A stretch of 46,404 nt of DNA from an uncultured Oleiphilus sp. (GTDB lineage: Bacteria > Pseudomonadota > Gammaproteobacteria > Pseudomonadales > Oleiphilaceae), in the NCBI GenBank assembly GCA_913020045.1, contig CAJWBE010000028.1, positions 1 to 46,404 on the forward strand, given 5' to 3'. The stretch's first letter is position 1. The number at the start of each line of letters is the position of its first letter. The notes beneath the pieces were generated by a model. The model made no database searches. It saw nothing but the letters and a program-made list of their open reading frames with translations, and was not told the origin of the DNA. A program made the translations under genes and the position numbers. Shown in pieces: positions 16,513 to 25,929 of this stretch.

Positions 16513-18738
16513 CTATCGACTAGGCTGCAACACCGGCACATTCAATAGCGCGAGAAAACGCCAAAGAATACCTCCCGCAAGCAGCAAGAAAAACGTCACT
16601 AGTGTAAACGACCAATAGCCAAACGAAGCTTGGTCAAAAGCCAATGAGGCTGCTCTGCCAATCAAGTGATAACTGAGTAGAGGGTAAAGTAACAAGGCCG
16701 GTATCGAACACTTTGCGAGTATTCGCGAAAGCTCGCCCGTTTCATGACGAGAAACAACAAAGGCCAAAACGGCAAACACGCTTGTGTATAAAGATAAGCG
16801 CGCAGAAACTGGCAACGCAGCCAACTGCGAGGCACCATAAGCTTCGGAGAGCATTACATTCCACTCATACACACCACTACAAACGGCCAACACTAAACTA
16901 CTCAAAATCACCTTATGAGCGTTGTCTCGAACCCAAGATGCGCTAAACAGTATCCCAACACATGAGGCAACCGGCAGCGCATTGAGAGGGCTCCAAGGCG
17001 CAAACAAAAACGGCATCGAGCTGCTTGCTGCGTATCTTGGCAAAAACATTACTGCTGGCACCATTAACGCCAAAGTTAAACACTGGACCACTCTAGGCAG
17101 CCGGACAGCTATATGAACCCAAACCAAAGAAAGCATGATTGACCAACAAACGTAGTAAACCGAGCCGTAGCTGCTTAGCCAAGCCAGCGCAAAGTTATCA
17201 AGGTCCTGCCACTGATAAAGCTGTATGGCCTTAGTGCCGAGTTGCATAAAGAAATGTACAGATGTGAGTGCTACACCTAATACCGCGTACCCGAAAATGA
17301 AGCGCAGTAAGTCTGTCGTACTGGGCCGTCGATTCAAATAATGAAAACAGGCCATGGCAACCGTTAAGGGCAGCGCCAAAGCAAGCACATGAAAATTAGC
17401 AAAATCAGAGAAACTAAATGTATGTTTCGCTAAATCCATCGGGGCATAGACAGCGGATCGACCAAATAGCATCGTTACCTGAGCGAAATACAATACGGGC
17501 AACATCGCAAAAACATAACATAGGCCCGGATAACGCCTCAAAAGCGTCGATTCAGACACAGCGGTTAAGCGATGTCTCAGCGCTGAAGAACGTAAAGATA
17601 ATGAGCTTACTAACCCTTTGCTAGCGCGAGCCCCCACTCCAATAAAAGGCTGCTCAACCCAACGATAAGAAAACTGTGCAATGACAACTGCTATAGGAAT
17701 AGAAATACCTGCCAACGCGAGACCAAACACGAAGCGATACTCGTTCACCCATGCCGGGCTTACCTCTCGCAGCCCAAGATAAGCTAGCCAGTACAAAACA
17801 ATAAAATGCAGGACATAGAATGAATAGGATATTTTCCCCAGTTCGCGCACCCAACGGTGATCAAGACAAGCACCCAATCGCGCACCCTCTAGGCGGTTAG
17901 ATAACACAAATACAATCAATACGGCGCCCAAGCATTCAGTCGCTGCAATATCAAACATTTCCGTTGCACTAACTACCATGCGTGCACTCAGTAAAATACC
18001 CAAGCCCAAAAAGAATAGAAGGCTTGCGACACGGCTCGACATACTTATCAGGGCACTTGGACGCAGCTGGGAGAGCACTAATCCTGCATAAAATACGAAA
18101 CTGTAAATCAAGAAAAAGTTCTGCAGGCGATAGCAAAAATAGGCCACGACAGCCAAAGCAATCAAATTGCCACCAATGCTTAACCCTCGACAAACAAGAA
18201 ACGCCACGGGAAATAACAAGGACATAATCAACTCTACTTGCAATGTCCAAGTTACCGGGTTCAGATTAGTCGATAACAGTAAGTAGTTATCTAGCACATT
18301 GCTTAAGGAAAGAGAGCTACCATAAAAACCAGAAAACCAAGGAGACGCCACCGTGAAACGAGCGGGCTCATGAAAAAGATATAGACTTGCGATAACGACC
18401 GACAAGCTTACGATGTGCGCAGGAAACAAACGAAACAAACGACGAACTACAAACCCGAGAGAGTCTAAAAAACTATTTCTATCCTCACTCAATGCCTTCT
18501 TGTTCAACGATAAACCAAGCACATAACCGCTTAGTACGAAAAATATACTGACGGCAGCGCCGCCATTGAAGAACACAAACAGGCTGCGGGTAGCAACATC
18601 ACTCCATGAATTCAGCGCTGAATAATGAACTCCGTACGCTGCATCCATTTACCCAATCGACACCACAATAAAAGAGTGGCCTAGCGCCACCATTAGCGCT
18701 GCAATACCGCGTAGCGATTCGAGTCTGGGATTAAACAT
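16513..18738 (-). pseudogene. Acyltransferase-3 (OafA-type) gene split by an in-frame TAA
   Basis: From the ATG at 18738 (GGAA 7 nt upstream) the frame reads MFNPRLESLRGIAALMVALG then HSFIVVSIG. This is the classic N-terminus of acyltransferase-3 proteins, with the catalytic-type His. A TAA at 18649-18651 ends it, and the same frame resumes at the next codon, ATG (18646-18648), for 711 residues. The long part has FFVLSGYVLGLSL, RRLFRLFPAHIVS and LGKISYSFYVLHFI. A second membrane half of about 350 residues follows, including SIPALLLYPLLSYHLI, which resembles a degenerate duplicate. OafA-type enzymes acylate surface sugars or lipids. It is a nonsense mutation, a sequencing error, or stop-restart (TAAATG) giving two peptides. 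Confidence 0.65.
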
Positions 18739-18984
18739 AAGAAATTCCGAGGTGTAAACTGGCGCCATAATAACGAAGTCTTAAGAGGCATGTATTGAGG
18801 TAATCGACACTTATCTAGGAATTTTAAAAGCTTAACAAGGGCAGCATTCAGCACTCGAACAAAAGCAGGTAGTCCAGACAAAATCATAGAAATAAAAAAA
18901 ATAACTCGTTAGCATGCTAGGACGAAACAGACATGCTTTAGCTGTCGCTAACAATAAATACAACCAAGAACAAAGAGATTCGCC

Positions 18985-19455
18985 ATGACCGTGTTTGACT
19001 CCCAGTGCCAATGCCCATGCGGCCAGACTCACTTCTCCGTGCTAAAAGCGCCGAAACTTCGACTCTACTGCCACTGCGAGATATGCCAGCGCGTTTATCA
19101 GCAGCCTTATTCAGACTTTACGGTGTTGCCGCTTTCACATGTGGAGCTTCCCATGGACGATATACGTTTCAAAAAACTACGCCCGCCGCCCTATCTGCAG
19201 CGCGGTTTCTGTCAACACTGTGATCAACCTGTCGCAGGCATTTTTACGCTGATGCCAGGCTTAAAATTCGCATTTATACCCAGTGCAAACTATCGCGCCA
19301 AAAAAGGCCTACCAGAGTCTAGCGGGCACCTGTTCTATCATCGCCGCAGAGTGCCCTGTGACGACAACATAACAAAGCACCACGGTTATTGGAGAAGTGA
19401 ATGGGCTGTCACGAAGGCTGTGTTAACACACGTTATGATGCAAGGTCGCACATAG
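18985..19455 (+). CDS. GFA/CENP-V-fold zinc-binding protein
   Basis: 156 residues. Zinc-ligand cysteines are arranged as CQCPCGQ (about residues 8-13), YCHCEICQRVYQQP (28-42) and GFCQHCDQPVAGIF (71-84), the order typical of GFA-like (glutathione-dependent formaldehyde-activating) proteins. Family members include S-hydroxymethylglutathione synthase and many of unknown substrate. The HHGYWR near the end is a further possible metal site. It is a single gene divergent from the split acyltransferase. Confidence 0.88.
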   Translation: MTVFDSQCQCPCGQTHFSVLKAPKLRLYCHCEICQRVYQQPYSDFTVLPLSHVELPMDDIRFKKLRPPPYLQRGFCQHCDQPVAGIFTLMPGLKFAFIPSANYRAKKGLPESSGHLFYHRRRVPCDDNITKHHGYWRSEWAVTKAVLTHVMMQGRT

Positions 19456-19473
19456 TAGCGAACTAACTTACCT

Positions 19474-20190
19474 CTAAGACTTCTGCGAAAGTACGATCAA
19501 CGTACGACCCAGCAATGCTGTCTTTCCGTTCTGAAGCTTAACGTTCGAACTGCTACCGTACTTTTTTCGCGCTAGAATTTTAATCAGTGGTGCCATCCAA
19601 TAAAACCATTTAGACGTCGATTGCAGTTTGTCAGCCGCCACATCTACTAAGGTTAAACCGGACAGTGAGAGCAACCAAGTATAGCGGTCCAAACTAAAGG
19701 GTGAGATATGCTGTATTGCGGGTTTGCGCACACCCGGTTCGAGCGGTCCAAACGAATACCCATACCCAGTAAACAAAAAGCCTAAGCGGTACTTCAATGA
19801 TAGAATATTTGGGGTAGAAAAAATGTAGTGTCCACCGGGCTTCAATACTCGCGTCACTTCGGAGAACAATAAACCATGGTTTTCTATATGCTCAACCAGC
19901 TCAATAGACAAAACTAAGTCTAGGCTACTATCTTCGTAAGGCAGAACACCATTCGCATCGACAGCCAAACACTCGACATCCGGTACTCGAAAGTTGTCCG
20001 CGTCTAAGTCACACGCTCGAACATCAAAGCCCGCATTTTTTAACTTGAGTGATAGAGAGCCTTGACCAGCGCCCAGATCTAAAACTTTTTTTTGTGTCTC
20101 TCCAGGAAAGTGCTTTTTAACATATTCAACTACAGTATCGTGAGTGCCGGCGATCGCCATTTCTCCAGGTATTTGAGATATTGTATTCAT
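19474..20190 (-). CDS. Class I SAM-dependent methyltransferase
   Basis: 238 residues from the ATG at 20190, chosen because AAGGA lies 3-4 nt upstream; the frame is open to 20223. Motif I VLDLGAGQGSLSLKL, acidic loop ACDLDADNF, motif with LPYEDSSLDLVLSIELVEHI and post-motif PGGHYIFSTPNI identify a Rossmann-fold methyltransferase of the UbiE/small-molecule type. The C-terminal region (SLSGLTLVDVAADKL and FYWMAPLIKILARKKYG) suggests membrane contact, as in sugar/lipid-modifying enzymes. It follows the WaaE-like glycosyltransferase by 80 nt on the same strand, pointing to cell-surface glycan modification. Confidence 0.9.
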   Translation of the reverse strand: MNTISQIPGEMAIAGTHDTVVEYVKKHFPGETQKKVLDLGAGQGSLSLKLKNAGFDVRACDLDADNFRVPDVECLAVDANGVLPYEDSSLDLVLSIELVEHIENHGLLFSEVTRVLKPGGHYIFSTPNILSLKYRLGFLFTGYGYSFGPLEPGVRKPAIQHISPFSLDRYTWLLSLSGLTLVDVAADKLQSTSKWFYWMAPLIKILARKKYGSSSNVKLQNGKTALLGRTLIVLSQKS

Positions 20191-20269
20191 AGTTCCTTCG
20201 TCCATTGATATTTTTTCGTCCAAAAGCTAGTTAGAACGGCTGAAATTATAGTAATTCTCGCCATATTTA

Positions 20270-21055
20270 TTATTCAGATTCTCGAGGCAAGCCCCGCTGC
20301 TGCAATACCCATAGCGAACCATATTTATTGAACGTATAAACCGCTGATACGCCAGCCAATAAAACGCCATGCCGGCCTTCCATAAAGCCTCTTCGAAGAA
20401 TGTATTTAATCAGAAATGTTCCCAGGCTGCGCACAAAAACACCGCCGAGAGTCGTACGCTTTCCTCTCGCATAGCGCTGTTCAGACCAATCGCTCGCGTA
20501 ACGCAACGACTTCTGCATAAAGTCGTTATAACTTCCGGTCGTGAAATGAAGCAGTTCTCCCGCTAACTTTACTTTTTGAGCGCTTTCGCAAACAACACGC
20601 TCGTGAACCGGTGCGTCATTATACGAAAATTTGTCTTTGCGATAGAGGCGTTCAACCCAGTCTGGATACCAACCACTGGTACGAATAAATCGCCCAAAGA
20701 AGTCACTCACCCGGTCAAAGCAATAGACCTTGTCGGCATTAGGCTGAGTTAGCAGTGATTCAATAGAGGCGCGCAAAGCGGGCGTTACTCGCTCATCCAC
20801 ATCAATCATGAAGATCCAGTCATTGGATGCATAGGATTGCGCTCGTTGACGCTGAGAACCGAACCCTGGCCAGTCTTCACTGACAAATACTTTAGCGCCA
20901 AAAGACTCAGCAATAGCAACAGTATCGTCATCACTTCCGCTGTCGAGTAAAACGATTTCATCCACCCAAGCTATCGACTCTAGACAGTCCGGCAAATCAG
21001 TCGCGGCATTCTTGGCTATCAAAACAGCGGTAATCGCTTGGCGAGTCACTTTCAC
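20270..21055 (-). CDS. Glycosyltransferase family 2, WaaE/KdtX-like
   Basis: 261 residues, GTG start with AAGG 5 nt upstream. GT-A fold motifs are ITAVLIAKNAATDLPDCLES, EIVLLDSGSDDDTV and IFMIDVDERVTP (the DxD-type aspartates). It then shows SGWYPDWVERLYRKDKFSYN, DAPVHERV and GVFVRSLGTFLIKYILRRGF, a pattern matching lipopolysaccharide core beta-1,4-glucosyltransferases (WaaE). These add a sugar to the inner-core heptose. It is a membrane-associated enzyme paired with the downstream methyltransferase; other LPS genes are absent from the window. Confidence 0.88.
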   Translation of the reverse strand: MKVTRQAITAVLIAKNAATDLPDCLESIAWVDEIVLLDSGSDDDTVAIAESFGAKVFVSEDWPGFGSQRQRAQSYASNDWIFMIDVDERVTPALRASIESLLTQPNADKVYCFDRVSDFFGRFIRTSGWYPDWVERLYRKDKFSYNDAPVHERVVCESAQKVKLAGELLHFTTGSYNDFMQKSLRYASDWSEQRYARGKRTTLGGVFVRSLGTFLIKYILRRGFMEGRHGVLLAGVSAVYTFNKYGSLWVLQQRGLPRESE

Positions 21056-21220
21056 CCCAACCTTAACTATGTATTAGTAATACCGGCATTATAGGTGGCG
21101 ACGAAGCAAGGTAAAAGCACTAACACCATCATGTAAAATCATACAGTTGCCGGTCGCATCCAAACCGTAAATTCTGGTTATACAAACAATGATTACCTTG
21201 ACACTTTCGTAGAACAAGTA

Positions 21221-22417
21221 ATGCTATACATTTACGTAATTGGTAACGCATTAGTGCCTTCGAAACAAACCAACGAATCAAAACCATCTTCGACTGCTAT
21301 GCCGCACGGTGCGGACCGAGCACTAGACAATGTCGACAGTCAGTTGGCATTCGATGCCAGTCACTCTCGTTGGACCTACCATCGCCGACTTTGCCAGACC
21401 ATTGCTATCGTTGCCAGCGTCGTATCTGCCTGCAACGCCTTAGCACTTTGGCTGCTATTCGACAGTGCTTTTGGTGCGGTATTTGACCTAGCGTTTTGCG
21501 CAACGCATCTCTTAGCGTTCTATTGGATCAACAGCGAAAAATACACCGTATCCGCTTATTGGACAATGCTGCTCACTGCGCTCCAAGTAAGTGCAGGTGT
21601 CGTATTATTTGTCGGCGCTAGCACCGGATTTCAGTTTTATCTGTTGTGCCTACCAGCGGTCGTTTACCTGCTGTTGCCAAGAGAACCAAACTGGCGCAAA
21701 ACAGCACTCGTCATTGTCGGCTTCAGTATGTTTGTTGTTGCCGAGCAAGTTCACATCGCTGCGTACCGTGTCGAACTGAGCAACACGGCCGAACGAATCT
21801 TGTATTTTCTCAATGTGATTTTCGTCGTCATCATCAACTATCTCGCGATCAAATATTTTAGCGATGACTCGAAATCCGCATACCAAGAACAAAAAGAGCT
21901 CGTCTTGTCAGATAGTTTGACCGGGCTATCGAACCGTCGTTTTGTTGTGCGCTACGCAAATAAGTTGTTGGCCCTGTGCGAACGCTACCATCACCCACTA
22001 AGCATCATTATGCTCGACATCGACAACTTCAAAAACGTAAACGATCTACATGGCCACCTTGCCGGTGATAATGCGTTACTACTGGTAGCCGATTGCTTGC
22101 GAGATCAGTTGCGAAGTGCAGATATTGCCGCCCGATACGGCGGCGAAGAGTTCATTATCCTGCTACCCGAAACCGGCCGCAGCGCGGCAAATAACATCGC
22201 CGAGCAACTCAGACAAGCACTCGAACAAAGCGTATTAGTTATCGAAGGGAAGAAGATAACGATAACTGCCAGCTTTGGCGTTAGTCACTACCCTCCGGGC
22301 GAAGCCTGCTCGGTACACGAACTTATTAAAGACGCCGACGATGCGCTTTACCGTGCAAAAAATGCGGGTAAAAACCAAGTAGTCAGCAGTGACAGCCGCA
22401 CGCAGAATAATAACTAA
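21221..22417 (+). CDS. Membrane diguanylate cyclase (GGDEF)
   Basis: 398 residues. About six helices between residues 55 and 215 form a membrane sensor of unknown ligand, then a GGDEF domain. The active-site loop is GGEEF (307-311), and an RSAD I-site (298-301) lies exactly five residues before it, so product inhibition by c-di-GMP is expected. DSLTGLSNRR and LDIDNFKNVND are intact, so it should synthesise c-di-GMP from two GTP. The N-terminus is uncertain: GTG and ATG alternatives lie 11 and 26 codons downstream. It is a single gene. Confidence 0.93.
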   Translation: MLYIYVIGNALVPSKQTNESKPSSTAMPHGADRALDNVDSQLAFDASHSRWTYHRRLCQTIAIVASVVSACNALALWLLFDSAFGAVFDLAFCATHLLAFYWINSEKYTVSAYWTMLLTALQVSAGVVLFVGASTGFQFYLLCLPAVVYLLLPREPNWRKTALVIVGFSMFVVAEQVHIAAYRVELSNTAERILYFLNVIFVVIINYLAIKYFSDDSKSAYQEQKELVLSDSLTGLSNRRFVVRYANKLLALCERYHHPLSIIMLDIDNFKNVNDLHGHLAGDNALLLVADCLRDQLRSADIAARYGGEEFIILLPETGRSAANNIAEQLRQALEQSVLVIEGKKITITASFGVSHYPPGEACSVHELIKDADDALYRAKNAGKNQVVSSDSRTQNNN

Positions 22418-22675
22418 TACTTGAAATCAATTACTCACTATCCAGCTACTCGCTCATGGCGACCCAGATTACGCAGCCGCGGTTAGCATACAAACGATTG
22501 ACGGGAGAAAAACTCTCTCATTGAGTACAACCGCGCCTTGGTTTTGAAAGCATCTTGAGACATAGGTATCAAAACAAATATCAATAACTATTGACTGACC
22601 CACTGACAACTAAGAAGCATTGCGGCAGATAATCAACGCATAGGAATCATCACCACGGCCCTGCCGCAAACAGAC

Positions 22676-23308
22676 ATGACATACCCTGGCGCAGATTGTT
22701 TACTATGCTGGGGTGCAGCCGCAGCTATGAACTCATCATTAAGCTCTCACGCAGAAACCATTGACGCTTCGGAACTATATCAAGTAAAAGCGGATATCGC
22801 TGATGTACTAACCAAACAGGGCAAAACGGTCGTAATTATTGATAAACCGTTAGACTTGGACACACTTGCAGACCATTCATCAAAAATACCTAATACCTCG
22901 GATAAAAGCTTTACTCAGTTCGCCAACGCTAGCGACGTAACGCACCTTGTCGTTCTAGATGTTAATTACATTGGCTTTCAACGCAAATACGCGGCCTACA
23001 TCCCAACGTCAGACCCGTATGCTCGCGTCGCCGCACGTGCTTTTTTAGTCGACACAAATACCAATGAGTTTCATTGGTATCTTCCACTAAATATTATGCG
23101 CCCAGCTACCGGTGAATGGGATGAGCCTGATACTAACTTCCCGGGTTTAACAAATGCTCTGTATCAGGCCTTAGCGCAGGCTCGTGAATCTATAACAACT
23201 CCGCTAGCTGCTCAGCAGGCTATCAAAGCTCCTCCAACCGGAAATAGTATCGAGCTAGACCCTTCCAACACTAGCGAAAACCTTTCATCAAACCCTGTGG
23301 CGGAATAA
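22676..23308 (+). CDS. Conserved protein of unknown function, apparently missing its export signal
   Basis: 210 residues. PGADCLLCWGAAAAMNSSLSS opens the visible protein, and DVTHLVVLDVNYIGF, TSDPYARVAARAFLVDTNT and EFHWYLPLNI follow. The paired Cys motif CLLC and the sequence style resemble a family of envelope proteins that I only vaguely recall. Upstream of the ATG the frame remains open to 22607 and reads protein-like (RIGIITTALPQTD), but it offers no ATG/GTG/TTG and no signal peptide. The N-terminus is therefore either damaged or started at a rare codon. The following lipoprotein gene begins 1 nt after its stop. Confidence 0.7.
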   Translation: MTYPGADCLLCWGAAAAMNSSLSSHAETIDASELYQVKADIADVLTKQGKTVVIIDKPLDLDTLADHSSKIPNTSDKSFTQFANASDVTHLVVLDVNYIGFQRKYAAYIPTSDPYARVAARAFLVDTNTNEFHWYLPLNIMRPATGEWDEPDTNFPGLTNALYQALAQARESITTPLAAQQAIKAPPTGNSIELDPSNTSENLSSNPVAE

Positions 23309-23309
23309 G

Positions 23310-24254
23310 GTGGTATTTAATACAAAGCGCTGTACCTTGGCGCTTCTAATATTACTAATTTCAGGCTGCACTTCTGCTCCAAAAAACCATCATGCCTCAC
23401 ACATACATTCAGGCGCAAAGATACCAGAAAAAACACTATTTTCAGTCTCGCCTCTAATAAGTGATCATCTTCTGTTTAGAGGTGCATTTGAAAGCGCTGT
23501 ACAAGAACAAGATTACAGTGTGATGTACATGGGTGGCGCTGGAATTGCTGGAATAATCGCCGAAATAGCTACTCATGGAATGCTTGAGTCTAACTCACAA
23601 AACAGTAAAGCAAAAAAAGCGCAAGACATAGCGAACGAGGCTCTTATACCCATTCAGCCAGCCATCGAAATGTTAGATAGTGCATCAGCCCTAGACAATG
23701 TCATTGATAGCAACCCAAAACTAATACATTTAAGTGCTAAAAAGAAAAAGCCTCTGCTTGAATTACGTATGCAGCCCATGTTCTTTGTAGACCAATCCTA
23801 TTCGACCTTATCATTAAAGAACATCGTATCAGTACAGGAAAGGCACCAAAAAAATAAACCGATCTACCAAAATATGGTTGAAATAGTCTCTTTACTTCCA
23901 GAGGGCTTAGAAAAAGAAAATACAGACGGGCAACTGCAGCATTTACAAGAAATCACTCAGCAGCAGCTTGCAGACTCTGTGAGTCTTGCTTTAAAAGATG
24001 CGATGAGCATACTTAACAAAAGTGACGCCATGCAGACGTTTCGCTACGCAGAATACGGAAAATATTCATACGAACGCGCCAGTTTGATCGAGAAAAGCTG
24101 CTCTAGAGTGATCATTAGAACGCTGAGAAAATGGTTAAAGTCACGCCCCGTCGAGCTATTCCCTGACATGAAAAACTCATTAGAAAAAAAGTGTAGCGAA
24201 ACGAACCATGAGACTACTAAAGTAGAAACAACCGTCACAAAAAAAACGACCTAA
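23310..24254 (+). CDS. Lipoprotein of unknown function
   Basis: 314 residues, GTG start 1 nt after the preceding stop. A lipobox LISGC predicts a lipid anchor. The mature part is mostly helical, with a Gly-rich segment (YMGGAGIAGIIAEIATHGML) that may touch the membrane, and Gln-rich helices (LQHLQEITQQQLADSVSLAL). The tail is Thr/Lys-rich (KVETTVTKKTT). I do not recognise the family. It is co-transcribed with the preceding gene, suggesting the two act together at the cell envelope. Confidence 0.7.
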   Translation: MVFNTKRCTLALLILLISGCTSAPKNHHASHIHSGAKIPEKTLFSVSPLISDHLLFRGAFESAVQEQDYSVMYMGGAGIAGIIAEIATHGMLESNSQNSKAKKAQDIANEALIPIQPAIEMLDSASALDNVIDSNPKLIHLSAKKKKPLLELRMQPMFFVDQSYSTLSLKNIVSVQERHQKNKPIYQNMVEIVSLLPEGLEKENTDGQLQHLQEITQQQLADSVSLALKDAMSILNKSDAMQTFRYAEYGKYSYERASLIEKSCSRVIIRTLRKWLKSRPVELFPDMKNSLEKKCSETNHETTKVETTVTKKTT

Positions 24255-24256
24255 CA

Positions 24257-24298
24257 CATACCTTAAACTTTGCTCGCCAATGAGCGATTAAGGCGTAT
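24257..24298. terminator. Candidate bidirectional terminator between convergent genes
   Basis: The inverted repeat ccttaa ... ttaagg encloses gctcgccaatgagc with a small inner stem. It sits exactly between the 3' ends of the lipoprotein gene (+) and the solute-binding protein gene (-), where a shared terminator is expected. U-runs are short, so strength is uncertain. Confidence 0.4.
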
Positions 24299-25160
24299 GC
24301 CCAGGCTTTACCACATATTGATCATAAAGCGCCGACACTCTGCCAGACGCTCGCAGTCGGTTCATTTCTGCTGCGACGCGGTATGCCAAAGACTTTGGCG
24401 ATAACCTGTAAGGGAAGTTCTCAGCAGAAATGACGAACTGGCTGTCATAGGCAGGATTTGGCACCTCAGCATAGTTCGCTGACGTTCGGGAAAAGCCAGT
24501 ATATAAAGGGTGAGACTTTGCTTCGCAACAGCGGGTATGAGTAGAAATTCCAAAGTCCGTTAAGTCTTTCTTTTTATGTTTTTTCAAATACTTCGAATAG
24601 TCCCCATCAATAATCCGATAGAAGACCTTGCGCCCTTTTTTTAACATTTCGATGGCTCGGTCATCCGAGAGATTGAATAAGGGCTCAGTATTCACACCAA
24701 GCGCGAGCGCCTTGTTGCTAGTAGTGCTACCCGCCTCAAAGATCCAAGACAAATCATAACGACCAATGTCTTCAATACTGGATAAGTCATCAACAAATGC
24801 AGGGGTTAAACCAAAGTAGGCCTCATAACGAAATAATCCATTAGGAATGTAAAACAGGTACTCAGAGCGCTTATTGTCAAATCCAGTACTTGGGTACAAG
24901 TCAATATCGCCGAGCTCTAACAGACGATGCGTTCTTTTTTTCGGATACCGGGAAATAATGAGATCACACCCTAAATTGGACGCTAGTTCCTGATAAAGGG
25001 CTTGGTACAAACCATCGTTGCTCGGCGCGGCCGCCATGTAGCCAGGCTTACCTTTATCTTTGTAAGCGAGGCTCAGCGAGCATGCTTGCGCCACAGACGA
25101 AGTGCTCATAAAAAGCAGAGCTAAGATACCTAACGAACGAGCAATCAAAAGAACCTTCAA
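24288..25160 (-). CDS. Periplasmic solute-binding protein (SBP family 3 fold)
   Basis: 290 residues. A signal peptide (KVLLIARSLGILALLFMS, cleavage near VAQA) precedes a two-lobed binding fold: CSLSLAYKDKGKPGYM, GLYQALYQELASNLGCDL, LLELGDIDLYPSTGFD, and a long C-terminal helix pair LAYRVAAEMNRLRASGRVSAL. There is no ABC permease or ATPase nearby. Orphan proteins of this class in marine bacteria are often sensory or scavenging proteins; ligand unknown. A Cys-Cys pair (THTRCCEAKSH) is unusual for the family. Confidence 0.8.
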   Translation of the reverse strand: MKVLLIARSLGILALLFMSTSSVAQACSLSLAYKDKGKPGYMAAAPSNDGLYQALYQELASNLGCDLIISRYPKKRTHRLLELGDIDLYPSTGFDNKRSEYLFYIPNGLFRYEAYFGLTPAFVDDLSSIEDIGRYDLSWIFEAGSTTSNKALALGVNTEPLFNLSDDRAIEMLKKGRKVFYRIIDGDYSKYLKKHKKKDLTDFGISTHTRCCEAKSHPLYTGFSRTSANYAEVPNPAYDSQFVISAENFPYRLSPKSLAYRVAAEMNRLRASGRVSALYDQYVVKPGHTP

Positions 25161-25295
25161 AACACCACCAACACTCAGTTAACGCTATTTGTGCATTTAA
25201 AATAGTATAGACGCCATGTCTACACCTGAGTAGAGCGCTAGACCATTTTGAAGCACAAACGTAAACTTATGGATGATAACTAGGATCAAGGTGCT

Positions 25296-25808
25296 CTAGT
25301 TAAACAGCGTATCTTGGCCAATCCGCTCCACCTTGTCACCCACGCTTATTCGCCCGCCCTGTTCAATAACAGCGCAATACCCTGCATGGCCATACATCGC
25401 GATCACGCCCCCCGCACCAAAGGTTTTCTCCATTCTTACGCAGGGGTGACAATGCGCTCTAATTTCGATAACCGCTTCGCCAATACGTAAACGTTGATAA
25501 CGAAAAGCGTGCAAGTTCATTCCCGACACAACGATATTTCGCCGAAGCAGCCCCGGATCAATCGCATCTAAGGCGAGCAGGCCACGCATCGCGCCAATGT
25601 CTTCCTCGTTGATAAGCGTCAACTGACGCGATGAACCATTATTGCGAGCACTCTTATGATCGCCTTCTAAACCAGCGCCAGATATTGCCATTGCCGAGTC
25701 TACGACAGTCATTGTCTGTTTACGCGCGGGTCGAAGACCAATCCACTCAACACGGCCAGCCAGTGCGCTAGGCATATATTTTTCGAGCAACTTAGCTTGA
25801 GTTTTCAC
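25296..25808 (-). CDS. MOSC-domain protein
   Basis: 170 residues from the GTG at 25808, preferred because GAGG lies 5 nt upstream; the frame is open to a TTG at 25865. The MOSC fold is seen in GRVEWIGLRPARKQTM, GLEGDHKSARNNGSSRQLTL, NIVVSGMNLHAF, and the cysteine-bearing segment EIRAHCHPCVRMEKTFG (the conserved Cys likely carries sulfur or cofactor). MOSC proteins are related to molybdenum-cofactor sulfurases and to YiiM-type hydroxylaminopurine detoxification enzymes. It is an orphan gene; a link to the NasA/MoaA theme is possible but untested. Confidence 0.9.
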   Translation of the reverse strand: MKTQAKLLEKYMPSALAGRVEWIGLRPARKQTMTVVDSAMAISGAGLEGDHKSARNNGSSRQLTLINEEDIGAMRGLLALDAIDPGLLRRNIVVSGMNLHAFRYQRLRIGEAVIEIRAHCHPCVRMEKTFGAGGVIAMYGHAGYCAVIEQGGRISVGDKVERIGQDTLFN

Positions 25809-25929
25809 AGCATCCTCTTTTTTATCGGAACATCTCGCGGCAAGCGGCAAACTTGTCCAAACCAACCCTTAGGATCGAACAAGCTCGTTAAGCTCATGCC
25901 AACACAGGTCTAAGGTTTCAGGCAATACC

